A stretch of 64,000 bases of DNA from assembly GCF_018917525.1 (NCBI RefSeq), contig NZ_JAHLOS010000002.1:219794-283793 (forward strand), read 5' to 3'. Of the stretch, positions 28,430 to 36,323 are shown piece by piece. The notes beneath the pieces are model-generated. The model worked only from the letters and a program-made list of their open reading frames with translations. It made no database searches and was not told the origin of the DNA. Within the stretch, counting starts at the first letter, position 1. Every line of letters starts with the position of its first letter. This stretch comes from Enterococcus raffinosus. Its GTDB lineage: Bacteria; Bacillota; Bacilli; Lactobacillales; Enterococcaceae. The translations under genes and the position numbers were made by a program.

Positions 28430-29377
28430 TTGAAAAAAATCGGAATTCTTTTGGTTTTATTTTTGTTAAGCGCTCTCTCTATTTTTATCGGAGTAAAAGA
28501 TTTGGTGCTGCAGGCTTTATTTCAAGGAGATTCACAACAGTGGCTGATTCTTGCCACTACACGTGTACCGCGTACCGTCAGCTTGATTTTAGCAGGCGCA
28601 ACGATGAGTATCTGCGGTCTGATTATGCAGCAGCTCACACAAAATAAATTCGTTTCACCAACAACTGCTGGCACGATGGATAGTGCCCGTTTAGGAATTT
28701 TATTGGTCATGCTCTTTTTGCCTAATGCCTCTACGACTGTTCGGACTTTGGCCGCATTTATTTTTGCCTTTCTTGGTACGATGGTTTTTCTGGGGTTAAG
28801 TCGGTTGCTCCCAACAAAGGAGCCGATTTTTTTACCCTTATTAGGAGTAATGTTCGGTAATATTGTCGGATCAGTCGCTACCTTTTTTGCTTATCAGTTT
28901 CAGCTGATTCAAAACATGTCGTCGTGGTTGCAGGGAAATTTTTCACTAGTGGCTAAAGGCAGCTATGAATTGCTTTATCTAACGATTCCACTATTTTTGG
29001 TTATCTACTTATTTGCCTATTATTTCACAATTGTTGGCTTAGGCGAAGATGTTGCCATTAATTTAGGCGTGAATTATCGCTTGATCCAAACGCTTGGGAT
29101 TGGTCTCGTTGCAGCAGCCAGCGGACTGGTTTTAATCATGGTGGGGACCGTTCCTTTTTTAGGTGTGATCGTGCCGAATATCGTTTCGCTTATTTATGGA
29201 GATCATGTAAAGCAGAATCTATGGATTACCGCAGTGAGCGGCAGTCTATTTTTAATGGTCTGTGACATTCTCTCCCGCATCGTCATCGCACCATATGAGA
29301 TACCAGTCAGCTTGACGGTCGGTATTTTAGGCAGCTTAATCTTTATTTACTTATTGGTTGGGAGGAAACGTGCATGA
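28430..29377 (+). CDS. FecCD-type siderophore ABC permease, first subunit
   Basis: A membrane permease of about 315 residues with nine or ten hydrophobic segments. Typical FecCD features are TRVPRTVSLILAGATMSICG, LIMQQLTQNKF and VGTVPFLGVIVPNI. I place the start at the TTG at 28430, eight bases after GGAG, which puts the N-terminus just before the first membrane helix. A longer in-frame reading would start upstream of the Fur box. It overlaps the next permease gene by four bases. It forms a heterodimer channel with that subunit. Confidence 0.88.
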   Translation: MKKIGILLVLFLLSALSIFIGVKDLVLQALFQGDSQQWLILATTRVPRTVSLILAGATMSICGLIMQQLTQNKFVSPTTAGTMDSARLGILLVMLFLPNASTTVRTLAAFIFAFLGTMVFLGLSRLLPTKEPIFLPLLGVMFGNIVGSVATFFAYQFQLIQNMSSWLQGNFSLVAKGSYELLYLTIPLFLVIYLFAYYFTIVGLGEDVAINLGVNYRLIQTLGIGLVAAASGLVLIMVGTVPFLGVIVPNIVSLIYGDHVKQNLWITAVSGSLFLMVCDILSRIVIAPYEIPVSLTVGILGSLIFIYLLVGRKRA

Positions 29378-30342
29378 AATTTTCTCTGCCAAAAAAAGAA
29401 TTGCTTTTAGCTGGACTCACTGTCCTTGCCCTACTCTTATGCGGACTTTACTTAACCTATAATACCTATGGCAATTTTCAATTTGCTTGGATGCTGCGAG
29501 GAAAAAAAGTAGCGGCCTTTTTACTTGTTGCATTAGCGACTGGAATAGCAACTGTCAGTTTTCAAACACTGACTCAAAACCAGTTTTTGACACCAAATAT
29601 TCTAGGTTTGGATTCCTTATACGTATTGATCCAGACACTATTGTTCTTTTTCGTGGGTGGTGTCAACATGCTCTCACAAGAGCAAACCGCTACTTTCTTA
29701 ATCAGCATTTTTTTGATGGCCTTATTGAGTTTGCTCTTAGCTAATGTTCTGCTAAAACAGCAGCAAAATAATCTATTTATCCTATTGATGTTAGGAATGA
29801 TCCTCGGTACCTTATTCAGCAGCACGAGTAATTTTCTGCAGGTCATCATGGACCCAAATGAATATGATTTGTTGCAGGGACGACTATTTGCCAGCTTCAG
29901 CAATATCAATACGACACATTTAGGGTTGGCCGCCGGAATTATCCTGTTGGGCTCTTTGGTTTTATTGGCTGCTAATCGCTATTTAGATGTCCTGCATTTA
30001 GGAGACGATCAAGCAACGAATCTCGGGATTCCACTAAAAAAGTGTCAGATTTTGATTTTATTTCTAGTCAGTCTCTTAACTGGAACAGCGACTGCTTTAG
30101 TCGGTCCAATCACCTTTTTAGGATTTATTGTTGCGAATATCAGCTATCAGCTGATGCCGACTTACCGTCATAGTTATTTGTTTCCTACCGCGGTTTTACT
30201 AGGAATCATCTTTTTAGTCGGCAGTCAATTTTTAGTCGAACAAGTTTTCCAATTAAAAACAACTGTCAGTGTCGTCACACAATTCATCGGCGGCTTGTAC
30301 TTTATCGGCAAAATCATTTATGAGAGGAGACGACAACGATGA
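29374..30342 (+). CDS. FecCD-type siderophore ABC permease, second subunit
   Basis: This permease of 322 residues has the same fold as its neighbour. Family patterns include TLTQNQFLTPNILGLDSLYV and VGPITFLGFIVANI, the region that touches the ATPase. It overlaps both neighbours by four bases (ATGA type), so translation is coupled. The pair resembles the YclN/YclO and FatC/FatD subunits of catecholate-type siderophore uptake. Confidence 0.88.
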   Translation: MKFSLPKKELLLAGLTVLALLLCGLYLTYNTYGNFQFAWMLRGKKVAAFLLVALATGIATVSFQTLTQNQFLTPNILGLDSLYVLIQTLLFFFVGGVNMLSQEQTATFLISIFLMALLSLLLANVLLKQQQNNLFILLMLGMILGTLFSSTSNFLQVIMDPNEYDLLQGRLFASFSNINTTHLGLAAGIILLGSLVLLAANRYLDVLHLGDDQATNLGIPLKKCQILILFLVSLLTGTATALVGPITFLGFIVANISYQLMPTYRHSYLFPTAVLLGIIFLVGSQFLVEQVFQLKTTVSVVTQFIGGLYFIGKIIYERRRQR

Positions 30343-31097
30343 TTGATCTTAAAGAAGTGTCAAAGAATTACGGTGAAAAAAAGGTGGTCACCGAGGTATG
30401 CTCGCCAATCGAAGAAGAAAAACTGACAGCCTTTATCGGCCCAAACGGCGCTGGTAAGAGTACCTTACTGTCGATGATCAGTCGGTTGATCTCTATCGAT
30501 GCCGGACAAATTTATCTCGATCACAATGAGGTCAAGGCTTGGCGCTCCAATGAATTGTCGAAAAAATTATCAATCTTAAAACAAAGCAACGGCGTGAATC
30601 TGCGCATCACTGTTCGTGAACTCGTTAGCTTTGGCCGCTTCCCCTATTCAAAAGGTCGACTAACTAGCGAAGATCAAGAATTGATCGACTATGCCTTAGA
30701 AAAACTCGGTCTAGTCGAAATGGCAGAAGATAGGATTGATACATTGTCCGGTGGTCAGCTGCAACGTGCCTATATCGCCATGATCTTAGCACAGGATACC
30801 GAATATATTCTTCTGGACGAACCCTTGAATAATCTCGACATGAACCACTCCGTCCAGCTAATGAAGACGCTGCGACGCTTGGTAGAAGAAGAACACAAAA
30901 CAATCTTGCTAGTCATTCACGATATTAACTTCGCGGCGACTTATGCTGATGAGATCGTTGCCATGAAGAATGGCGGAATTTTTGCTCATGGATCAATGGA
31001 AGAAATAATCCAACCGCAAATATTGAACGCATTATACGAAATGGATATAAAAATCTGTGAACTGGACGGCAAACGTTTTTGTATGTATTTCAATTAA
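30339..31097 (+). CDS. Siderophore ABC transporter ATPase
   Basis: This is a 252-residue ATPase of the FecE/YclP type. Walker A GPNGAGKST, the Q-loop in ILKQ, signature LSGGQLQRA, Walker B ILLDEPLNNLD and the switch His in LVIHDI are complete. It is the third gene of the Fur-controlled operon and overlaps the second permease gene. Confidence 0.92.
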   Translation: MIDLKEVSKNYGEKKVVTEVCSPIEEEKLTAFIGPNGAGKSTLLSMISRLISIDAGQIYLDHNEVKAWRSNELSKKLSILKQSNGVNLRITVRELVSFGRFPYSKGRLTSEDQELIDYALEKLGLVEMAEDRIDTLSGGQLQRAYIAMILAQDTEYILLDEPLNNLDMNHSVQLMKTLRRLVEEEHKTILLVIHDINFAATYADEIVAMKNGGIFAHGSMEEIIQPQILNALYEMDIKICELDGKRFCMYFN

Positions 31098-31159
31098 ACA
31101 GGGTTTTTTAGCCTCATTTAACAGTGAGGACTTTAATAATAAATTAGGAGGAAACAGAA

Positions 31160-32125
31160 ATGAAAAAATATATTGTTGGCTTATCGATGGTGTTGCTTAG
31201 TTTAGGATTGGTCGGCTGCGGTTCGACAAATAATGAAGGAAGCAGCGATTCGACGGGGAAAGCCGAGACAAGCAGCACAGCCAAAGAAGAGACGCTTGAA
31301 GTGAATGACTCCAACGGAAAAGTAACTGTACCAAAGAATCCTAAAAAGGTGGTCGTTTTCGATAACGGGTCTTTAGATACCTTGGATGCACTAGGAGTAG
31401 GTGATAAAGTCGTGGGTGCGGCAACGGATAATTTGCCTGCTTACTTAGATGACTATAAGAAGGTCGATTCAGCTGGCGGGATTAAGGAACCTGATTTAGA
31501 AAAAATCAATCAAATGAAACCTGATTTGATCATTATCTCTGGTCGGCAAAGTGACTTTTTAGAGCAATTAAAAGAAATCGCTCCAACCATGTATCTAGCG
31601 GTGGACACTTCTGATACATGGAACTCTATCAAACAAAATGTTGAAACCTTAGGAAAAATCTTTGGCAAGGAAAAAGCTGCCGAAAAACAATTAGCAGCGC
31701 TTGAAACCAGCATCAAAGAAACCAAAGAAAAAGCTGTTGAAAGTAAAGACAAAGCATTGACTGTGCTTGTTAACGAAGGTCAATTGTCTACTTATGGGAA
31801 AGATTCACGATTCGGGATTGTTTACGATACCTTCGGCTTTGCAGAAGCAGATGATGCCATCAAAGCCTCTACACATGGTCAAAGCGTTTCATATGAATAT
31901 GTCCTAGATAAAAATCCAGATGTATTGTTTGTCGTTGATCGGACGAAAGCAATCGGTGGCGATGACAGTAATAATAATGTCGCTGACAATGAATTAGTTG
32001 CTCAAACAACTGCCGGCAAAGACAAAAAAGTCATTTCATTACAGCCGGATGTTTGGTACCTAAGCGGTGGCGGATTGGAATCCGTTAAAATGATGCTTGA
32101 AGACGTCAACCAAGCATTTGAATAA
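31160..32125 (+). CDS. Siderophore-binding lipoprotein
   Basis: This protein of 321 residues is exported and lipid-anchored: the signal ends at LGLVGCGS, with Cys20 as the lipidation site, followed by a Ser/Thr/Glu-rich linker. The periplasmic-binding fold of the FecB/CeuE/YclQ type follows (VVVFDNGSLDTLDALGVGDKV, LIIISGRQSDFLEQLKEIAPT). YclQ and CeuE bind catecholate siderophores; whether this one does is inference. The ATG follows TTAGGAGG. It ends the operon, with a hairpin after the stop. Confidence 0.88.
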   Translation: MKKYIVGLSMVLLSLGLVGCGSTNNEGSSDSTGKAETSSTAKEETLEVNDSNGKVTVPKNPKKVVVFDNGSLDTLDALGVGDKVVGAATDNLPAYLDDYKKVDSAGGIKEPDLEKINQMKPDLIIISGRQSDFLEQLKEIAPTMYLAVDTSDTWNSIKQNVETLGKIFGKEKAAEKQLAALETSIKETKEKAVESKDKALTVLVNEGQLSTYGKDSRFGIVYDTFGFAEADDAIKASTHGQSVSYEYVLDKNPDVLFVVDRTKAIGGDDSNNNVADNELVAQTTAGKDKKVISLQPDVWYLSGGGLESVKMMLEDVNQAFE

Positions 32126-32135
32126 TCAGGAAAAT

Positions 32136-32163
32136 AGGAGGGTGTGACTGTCACACTCTCCTC
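32136..32163. terminator. Bidirectional terminator
   Basis: AGGAGGGTGTGA and TCACACTCTCCT pair around CTG between two converging operons, ending the siderophore operon and probably also the metal operon from the other side. Confidence 0.75.
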
Positions 32164-32164
32164 T

Positions 32165-32824
32165 TTATAGATCCTCCAATCCATCCTTATCTAATAAAAC
32201 AATTTGCCGCCTCTCCCGGCTAATCAGCTTCAGCCTTTCTAATCGTTTAAATTTTCTAGACAGTGTTTCTGGTGTCGTTCCTAAGAACAAAGCCAACTCC
32301 TTCATTTTCATTGGTAAAATAAAGGTATTCGCTTCAGCAACCTTTGCCAAATCCAGCAGATAAGTCGCTAGACGTTCTTCTACTTTTTCCATCATCAAAA
32401 ACTGCGTCTGCTGCTCAGTCTTGACCATTTTTGCCGCATTAATCTCCAATAGCTTCAGACTTAATTGCGGATAGTCTAGTAACAATTTAGAAAAATCTTG
32501 TTTCTTCAGAATACAAACTTCCGTAGGCTCCAATGCTTCACCAAACAATACCTCATTCCGCACACCAAACAATTGATTTTCACCTTCGTAACCGCCAGGC
32601 GCTACCACACGCAGAAGTTGTTCCTTGCCATTTGATGAAAGCTGATACACTTTTATATTTCCACGAGCCACAATGACTAGCTGTTCTTCTCCGTCTGGTG
32701 TAAAGACCTGCTCTCCCTTATCAACAATCCGATGCTTGATTAACGCGTGAATCTTTTTTTGATCCGCAAGCTCAAGATGATTAAATAATGGAACTAAAGA
32801 AACACATAGATGTTCTTGATGCAT
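32165..32824 (-). CDS. Crp/Fnr family regulator
   Basis: This 219-residue protein has a cyclic-nucleotide-binding-like beta domain (residues 15-120) and a C-terminal HTH with ELALFLGTTPETLSRKFKRLE, the recognition helix of FNR-type proteins. Only two cysteines are seen (near residues 7 and 104), not the four needed for an FNR iron-sulfur cluster, so it may sense redox by thiols as FLP proteins do, or something else. It is the last gene of the P-type ATPase operon. FNR-like boxes lie before that operon and before the TSUP gene. Confidence 0.85.
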   Translation of the reverse strand: MHQEHLCVSLVPLFNHLELADQKKIHALIKHRIVDKGEQVFTPDGEEQLVIVARGNIKVYQLSSNGKEQLLRVVAPGGYEGENQLFGVRNEVLFGEALEPTEVCILKKQDFSKLLLDYPQLSLKLLEINAAKMVKTEQQTQFLMMEKVEERLATYLLDLAKVAEANTFILPMKMKELALFLGTTPETLSRKFKRLERLKLISRERRQIVLLDKDGLEDL

Positions 32825-32858
32825 GGAGACCCTCCTTAGTTTGTATGATGATCCTCAG

Positions 32859-33395
32859 CTATTCGTCATCATCCTCTTCAAATTCCTCGTGCACATCATT
32901 TCCCAAATAGCGCTGCCAAAGCAATCCCTGGTGTTTGATCCATGTATAAAGCTTTTTCAGGTATTCAGCTAAGCCGAACTTTTCTTCCTTTTCAGCTAAT
33001 GCAATTCCACGAGTGATAAATAAATTCTGAGTAGATAGATCAGTGACCAGCTCATTAAGAATATAATCAGCCGCTTCATATTTCAGCTGACCGCTTTCCT
33101 TGATCATCGCATAGCTCGTAAATTCCTCTAGTGTTGTAGGAATGAGCTCTCCTTCATCTAATACCAAGCGGCTCAATTCGTCAAACAACTGATCCTCTTC
33201 GACAATCATCATTTTTAATCTAGGTTCAGCAAAACCTCGTACGCTGCCTTTTAAATAATACTCCGCTTGGCGTAATTTCACACGATGGATAAATAAATTG
33301 GCTAAAATATGACTGATCATCGCAGCAGCTGTCGGTGTGTGATGATCCGCTTCACTTTTTATTCGTTCTGCTTGATACATTTCCTCTGCGTTCAT
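32859..33395 (-). CDS. Ferritin-like (Dps-related) protein
   Basis: This protein of 178 residues is predicted to be a four-helix bundle: HTPTAAAMISHILANLFIHRVKLRQAEYYLKG and later EEDQLFDELSRLVLDEGE give the His/Glu-rich pattern of the ferritin/Dps superfamily, and GLLWQRYLG lies near the end, before an acidic tail. It is distant from standard Dps and iron oxidation is not proven. Its neighbours are a metal ATPase and an HMA protein, fitting a role in metal or peroxide handling. Confidence 0.65.
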   Translation of the reverse strand: MNAEEMYQAERIKSEADHHTPTAAAMISHILANLFIHRVKLRQAEYYLKGSVRGFAEPRLKMMIVEEDQLFDELSRLVLDEGELIPTTLEEFTSYAMIKESGQLKYEAADYILNELVTDLSTQNLFITRGIALAEKEEKFGLAEYLKKLYTWIKHQGLLWQRYLGNDVHEEFEEDDDE

Positions 33396-33396
33396 T

Positions 33397-33627
33397 TTAT
33401 GCCAACTCCTTTACTTTCATTGCTTCTACTTCGTACCCTAAATCTTCAATAACCTTTTTTAAAGCATCCGGGCTCGTCTCATCCGAACGAAGATCCGCTT
33501 TAACTTTACTAGCGTTAAATAGAACTTTTACCTTGTCAACGCCCTTTTGCTGACCCACCGCATTCTCGATTTTTTGCATACACGATGGACACGTTAAGGT
33601 GCCTAATTGAATAATGACTCTTTTCAT
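33397..33627 (-). CDS. HMA-domain metal chaperone
   Basis: This small cytoplasmic protein of 76 residues has the ferredoxin-like HMA fold. The metal site is TLTCPSCMQK (CxxC), and the fold ends with DLGYEVE. Stand-alone HMA proteins hand a soft metal such as Cu(I) or Zn(II) to a P-type ATPase. Here it compensates for the lack of an N-terminal HMA domain in the adjacent ATPase, from which it is separated by about 30 bases. Confidence 0.88.
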   Translation of the reverse strand: MKRVIIQLGTLTCPSCMQKIENAVGQQKGVDKVKVLFNASKVKADLRSDETSPDALKKVIEDLGYEVEAMKVKELA

Positions 33628-33658
33628 GCTTGTTTCCTCCTCATTTCTCTTGATACTC

Positions 33659-35569
33659 CTATTCTACTGAGTCCTGTTCCATAACAAATTGATTTCTATC
33701 AAGTTTTGATTTTTTTGTGTGATAAGAAAGCAAACGCATCCCATTGATGACCACCACTAGGATACTTAATTCATGGAAGAACATTCCACTAGCCATATAG
33801 ACATAACCAAAAATCAAACCAATCAGCAAAAATAGAACAGTCCCTATCGCAATCGCGATGTTCTCCTTCATGTTCAACACCGTTCTTTTCGTTAGACGAT
33901 ACGCATGAACCAGATTTTCAAATTTCGACTGAATCAATACAATATCTGAGGTTTCCACCGCCACGTCTGTTCCGCCGCCCATGGCAATGCCGATATCAGC
34001 TAATGCAATCGAAGGACTGTCATTAATTCCATCCCCAACAAAGGCAACAATCTCCCCAGCTTCCTGTAATTGATGGATAAAGGCTGACTTTTCTTCAGGC
34101 AGCAGTTCCCCATAAATTTCAGATAAGCCTAATTCTTTCCCAACGATTTCGGCTGTCGTTTGATTATCACCAGACAACATGATCAAGCGCTTAATGCCAT
34201 TTTTCTTTAGCTTATCAAGCGTCTCCGCTACTCCTGGACGTAGCTGATCTTTGATTCCAATCACCTGCACCACTTGATTTTCTGCTGCTACGAAGACGAT
34301 TGAATGACCTTGCAGCTGTAATTGCTCAGCATCAGTCTTCACGACAGCCGGAAGTGAAATACTCTGCTCCTGCATCAGGGCTTTGTTGCCAATTGTTAGT
34401 TGAACCCCGTCAGCCGTTGCAATCATTCCCTTCCCCTTTTCAACCACCGTATCCGTCACTTTGATCTCTGCTGTTTTTTCCGTGTCCTTTACATACTCAA
34501 GAATTGCCCGGCCTAGCGGATGATCAGATTCACTTTCGATAGCTGCTGTTAAACGTAAATAGTCATGCGCTTGATTTCCATAGGCTTTTGCGAATGCTAC
34601 ACTAGGTTTTCCGTTAGTCAACGTCCCTGTCTTATCAAAAACCATCGTATTCACACGGCTAAAGGTAGTCATTACTTCGCTGCCCTTGATCAGAATGCCA
34701 TTTTTTGCACCATTTCCGATTCCCGCAACATTCGACACAGGCACCCCGATAATCAGTGCCCCCGGACATCCAAGTACCAGAATCGTGATTGCTAAGCGAA
34801 CATCTCGTGTCATTATCCCAACAAGCGCGGCTAAAACTAAAATAAGTGGGGTGTAATACTTGGCAAAGCGATCAATAAAACGTTCTGCCAGTGACTTGCT
34901 ATCTTGCGCCTCTTCCACTAACTCGATAATTTTTCCAAAAGTTGTTTCTTCACCAACTCGTTGCGCTTCGATTTTTAGCGTGCCATTTTCCAAGAATGTT
35001 CCAGCAAATACCTGATCGTTCTTTTCCTTAAATACAGGATTTGATTCGCCGGTGACATTTGCTTCATTGAGATAGCCGGTTCCTTCGAGCACATACCCGT
35101 CCACAGGAACCTGTGCCCCTGTTTTAACTAATAAACGATCACCGATTGCGACTTCATCAATATCAATTTCTTCTGCGGCATTTCCTATCAGCCTCCAAGC
35201 TGTTGCAGGTGCAAGCTTTACTAGTTTTTGTATTGCTGAACGGGTATGCTCCAACGTTTTTTGCTCAAGTAAATGGCCTAGCAAAAACAGGAAGGTCACG
35301 ATCGCTGATTCATTGTATTCGCCAATAATGAACGCACCAACCACCGCAATGGTGACTAACAAATCAATACTGATGACCTTCACCTTCGCTGCTTGATATG
35401 CTTGAATCGCGATCGGTGTCACCCCAAAAATCGATGCCAGTGCCATTCCACTATCGTAGACTGTCATTTGATGGAATAGGACTTTGGCGGCAATCGCTAC
35501 GACAATAAAGCAGCCGCTAACGATGGTGATGGCTTTTTTGTGTGCGATTATTTCCTTCTGATACATCAT
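33659..35569 (-). CDS. Heavy-metal P-type (P1B) ATPase with CPG motif
   Basis: This ATP-driven metal exporter has about 636 residues. The phosphorylation motif DKTGTLTNGKP, the hinge VGDGINDSPSIALADIGIAMG and P1B membrane helices are clear. The usual CPC in the metal-binding helix reads LGCPGALIIGVPVSN (CPG), so one metal-ligand Cys is missing and the metal may differ from that of CopA or CadA. No HMA domain is fused. I start at the ATG at 35567-35569, nine bases after AGGAG. It heads a four-gene operon with HMA, ferritin-like and Crp/Fnr genes. Confidence 0.88.
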   Translation of the reverse strand: MMYQKEIIAHKKAITIVSGCFIVVAIAAKVLFHQMTVYDSGMALASIFGVTPIAIQAYQAAKVKVISIDLLVTIAVVGAFIIGEYNESAIVTFLFLLGHLLEQKTLEHTRSAIQKLVKLAPATAWRLIGNAAEEIDIDEVAIGDRLLVKTGAQVPVDGYVLEGTGYLNEANVTGESNPVFKEKNDQVFAGTFLENGTLKIEAQRVGEETTFGKIIELVEEAQDSKSLAERFIDRFAKYYTPLILVLAALVGIMTRDVRLAITILVLGCPGALIIGVPVSNVAGIGNGAKNGILIKGSEVMTTFSRVNTMVFDKTGTLTNGKPSVAFAKAYGNQAHDYLRLTAAIESESDHPLGRAILEYVKDTEKTAEIKVTDTVVEKGKGMIATADGVQLTIGNKALMQEQSISLPAVVKTDAEQLQLQGHSIVFVAAENQVVQVIGIKDQLRPGVAETLDKLKKNGIKRLIMLSGDNQTTAEIVGKELGLSEIYGELLPEEKSAFIHQLQEAGEIVAFVGDGINDSPSIALADIGIAMGGGTDVAVETSDIVLIQSKFENLVHAYRLTKRTVLNMKENIAIAIGTVLFLLIGLIFGYVYMASGMFFHELSILVVVINGMRLLSYHTKKSKLDRNQFVMEQDSVE

Positions 35570-35625
35570 TTTTCTCACTCCTCTTCTTTTCACTATTAGT
35601 TTACAAAGATCATAGAGAGAAATAA

Positions 35626-35639
35626 TTGACAGCTATCAA
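35626..35639 (-). promoter_or_regulatory. FNR-like box before metal ATPase operon
   Basis: TTGACAGCTATCAA matches TTGAT-N4-ATCAA at nine of ten positions and lies about 57 bases upstream of the operon start. The Crp/Fnr protein encoded at the end of the operon is the natural candidate to bind it. Confidence 0.6.
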
Positions 35640-35644
35640 GAAAA

Positions 35645-35679
35645 CAAAAAAATCGACCGCAATAACCTACGATCGATCT
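35645..35679 (-). terminator. Terminator after the orphan C-terminal frame
   Basis: GATCGATC pairs imperfectly with GGTCGATT across a 12-base loop and the minus-strand product ends in a run of T. It lies a few bases after the stop at 35687. Confidence 0.6.
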
Positions 35680-35686
35680 TGTAAAA

Positions 35687-35833
35687 TTAAATTAAGCTAA
35701 AACACAACGGAGCCAGTTCTTCCAAAGCTTGAGTTGTCGTTTCATCGACATTTGGGATAACGGCTGTTTTAAAGAACAATTTCCCCAGTTGGAAGCTGCG
35801 CTCCGGCTGTGTATTGTCAGATAAAAACACTGA
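35687..35833 (-). pseudogene. Orphan C-terminal coding fragment downstream of arr
   Basis: A minus-strand frame reads SDNTQPERSFQLGKLFFKTA and ends APLCFSLI before a stop at 35687. It opens just after the arr stop and has only weak GTG or TTG starts without a ribosome site. It looks protein-like, so it is probably the end of a decayed gene, or a short coupled protein. I do not recognise it. Confidence 0.35.
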
Positions 35834-35847
35834 CAATGGCAAGGCGA

Positions 35848-36258
35848 TTATTCATTAATGGCTTCGATACCCTGCTGCTTCATTTTTTCAACATGCTCCA
35901 ACATGGTTTGCAGCTGCTCCTCAGAGTGTCCGGTCCATTCTCTCACCTCACCAACAACCTTTATAGGCTGACGCGTGCGATACGAGCGGGTGGGATTTCC
36001 GGGAAATTTTTTATCCGTTACATTAGGATCGTCCTCAAAGTCTCCTGTCGTCTCCACTTGATAAATCCGTTGTGGAGAATCTCCTAACGCCAGTTCAGCA
36101 CCCCAGATTGCCGCATCCATCGTTGCTGAAAAATAAACAAAATTCGCTTTAGCTTGTTTGCCATAGTTTGATTTTTTTCCAGCCTCTAGTAAGTCTCCAA
36201 CCTGTAAATCAGCTTTTGTTCCATGATAAAACGGGCCTTTATCTAATCTAGCTTCCAT
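35848..36258 (-). CDS. arr: Rifamycin ADP-ribosyltransferase
   Basis: This cytoplasmic enzyme of 136 residues moves ADP-ribose from NAD to rifamycins and inactivates them. It is complete and shows the Arr signatures FYHGTKADL, YFSATMDAAIWGAELA, YQVETTGDFEDDPNVTDKK and FPGNPTRSYRTRQPIKVVG. The usual length is about 140. It stands alone with no mobile element beside it, so it looks like part of the chromosome rather than a recent cassette. Whether it gives clinical resistance is not shown by the sequence. Confidence 0.93.
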   Translation of the reverse strand: MEARLDKGPFYHGTKADLQVGDLLEAGKKSNYGKQAKANFVYFSATMDAAIWGAELALGDSPQRIYQVETTGDFEDDPNVTDKKFPGNPTRSYRTRQPIKVVGEVREWTGHSEEQLQTMLEHVEKMKQQGIEAINE

Positions 36259-36323
36259 CGAATCACTCCATCATCTTTTTTCTGTAACCGAGCAGTATAG
36301 CAAGAAAAGGCTAGAGTGTAAAC

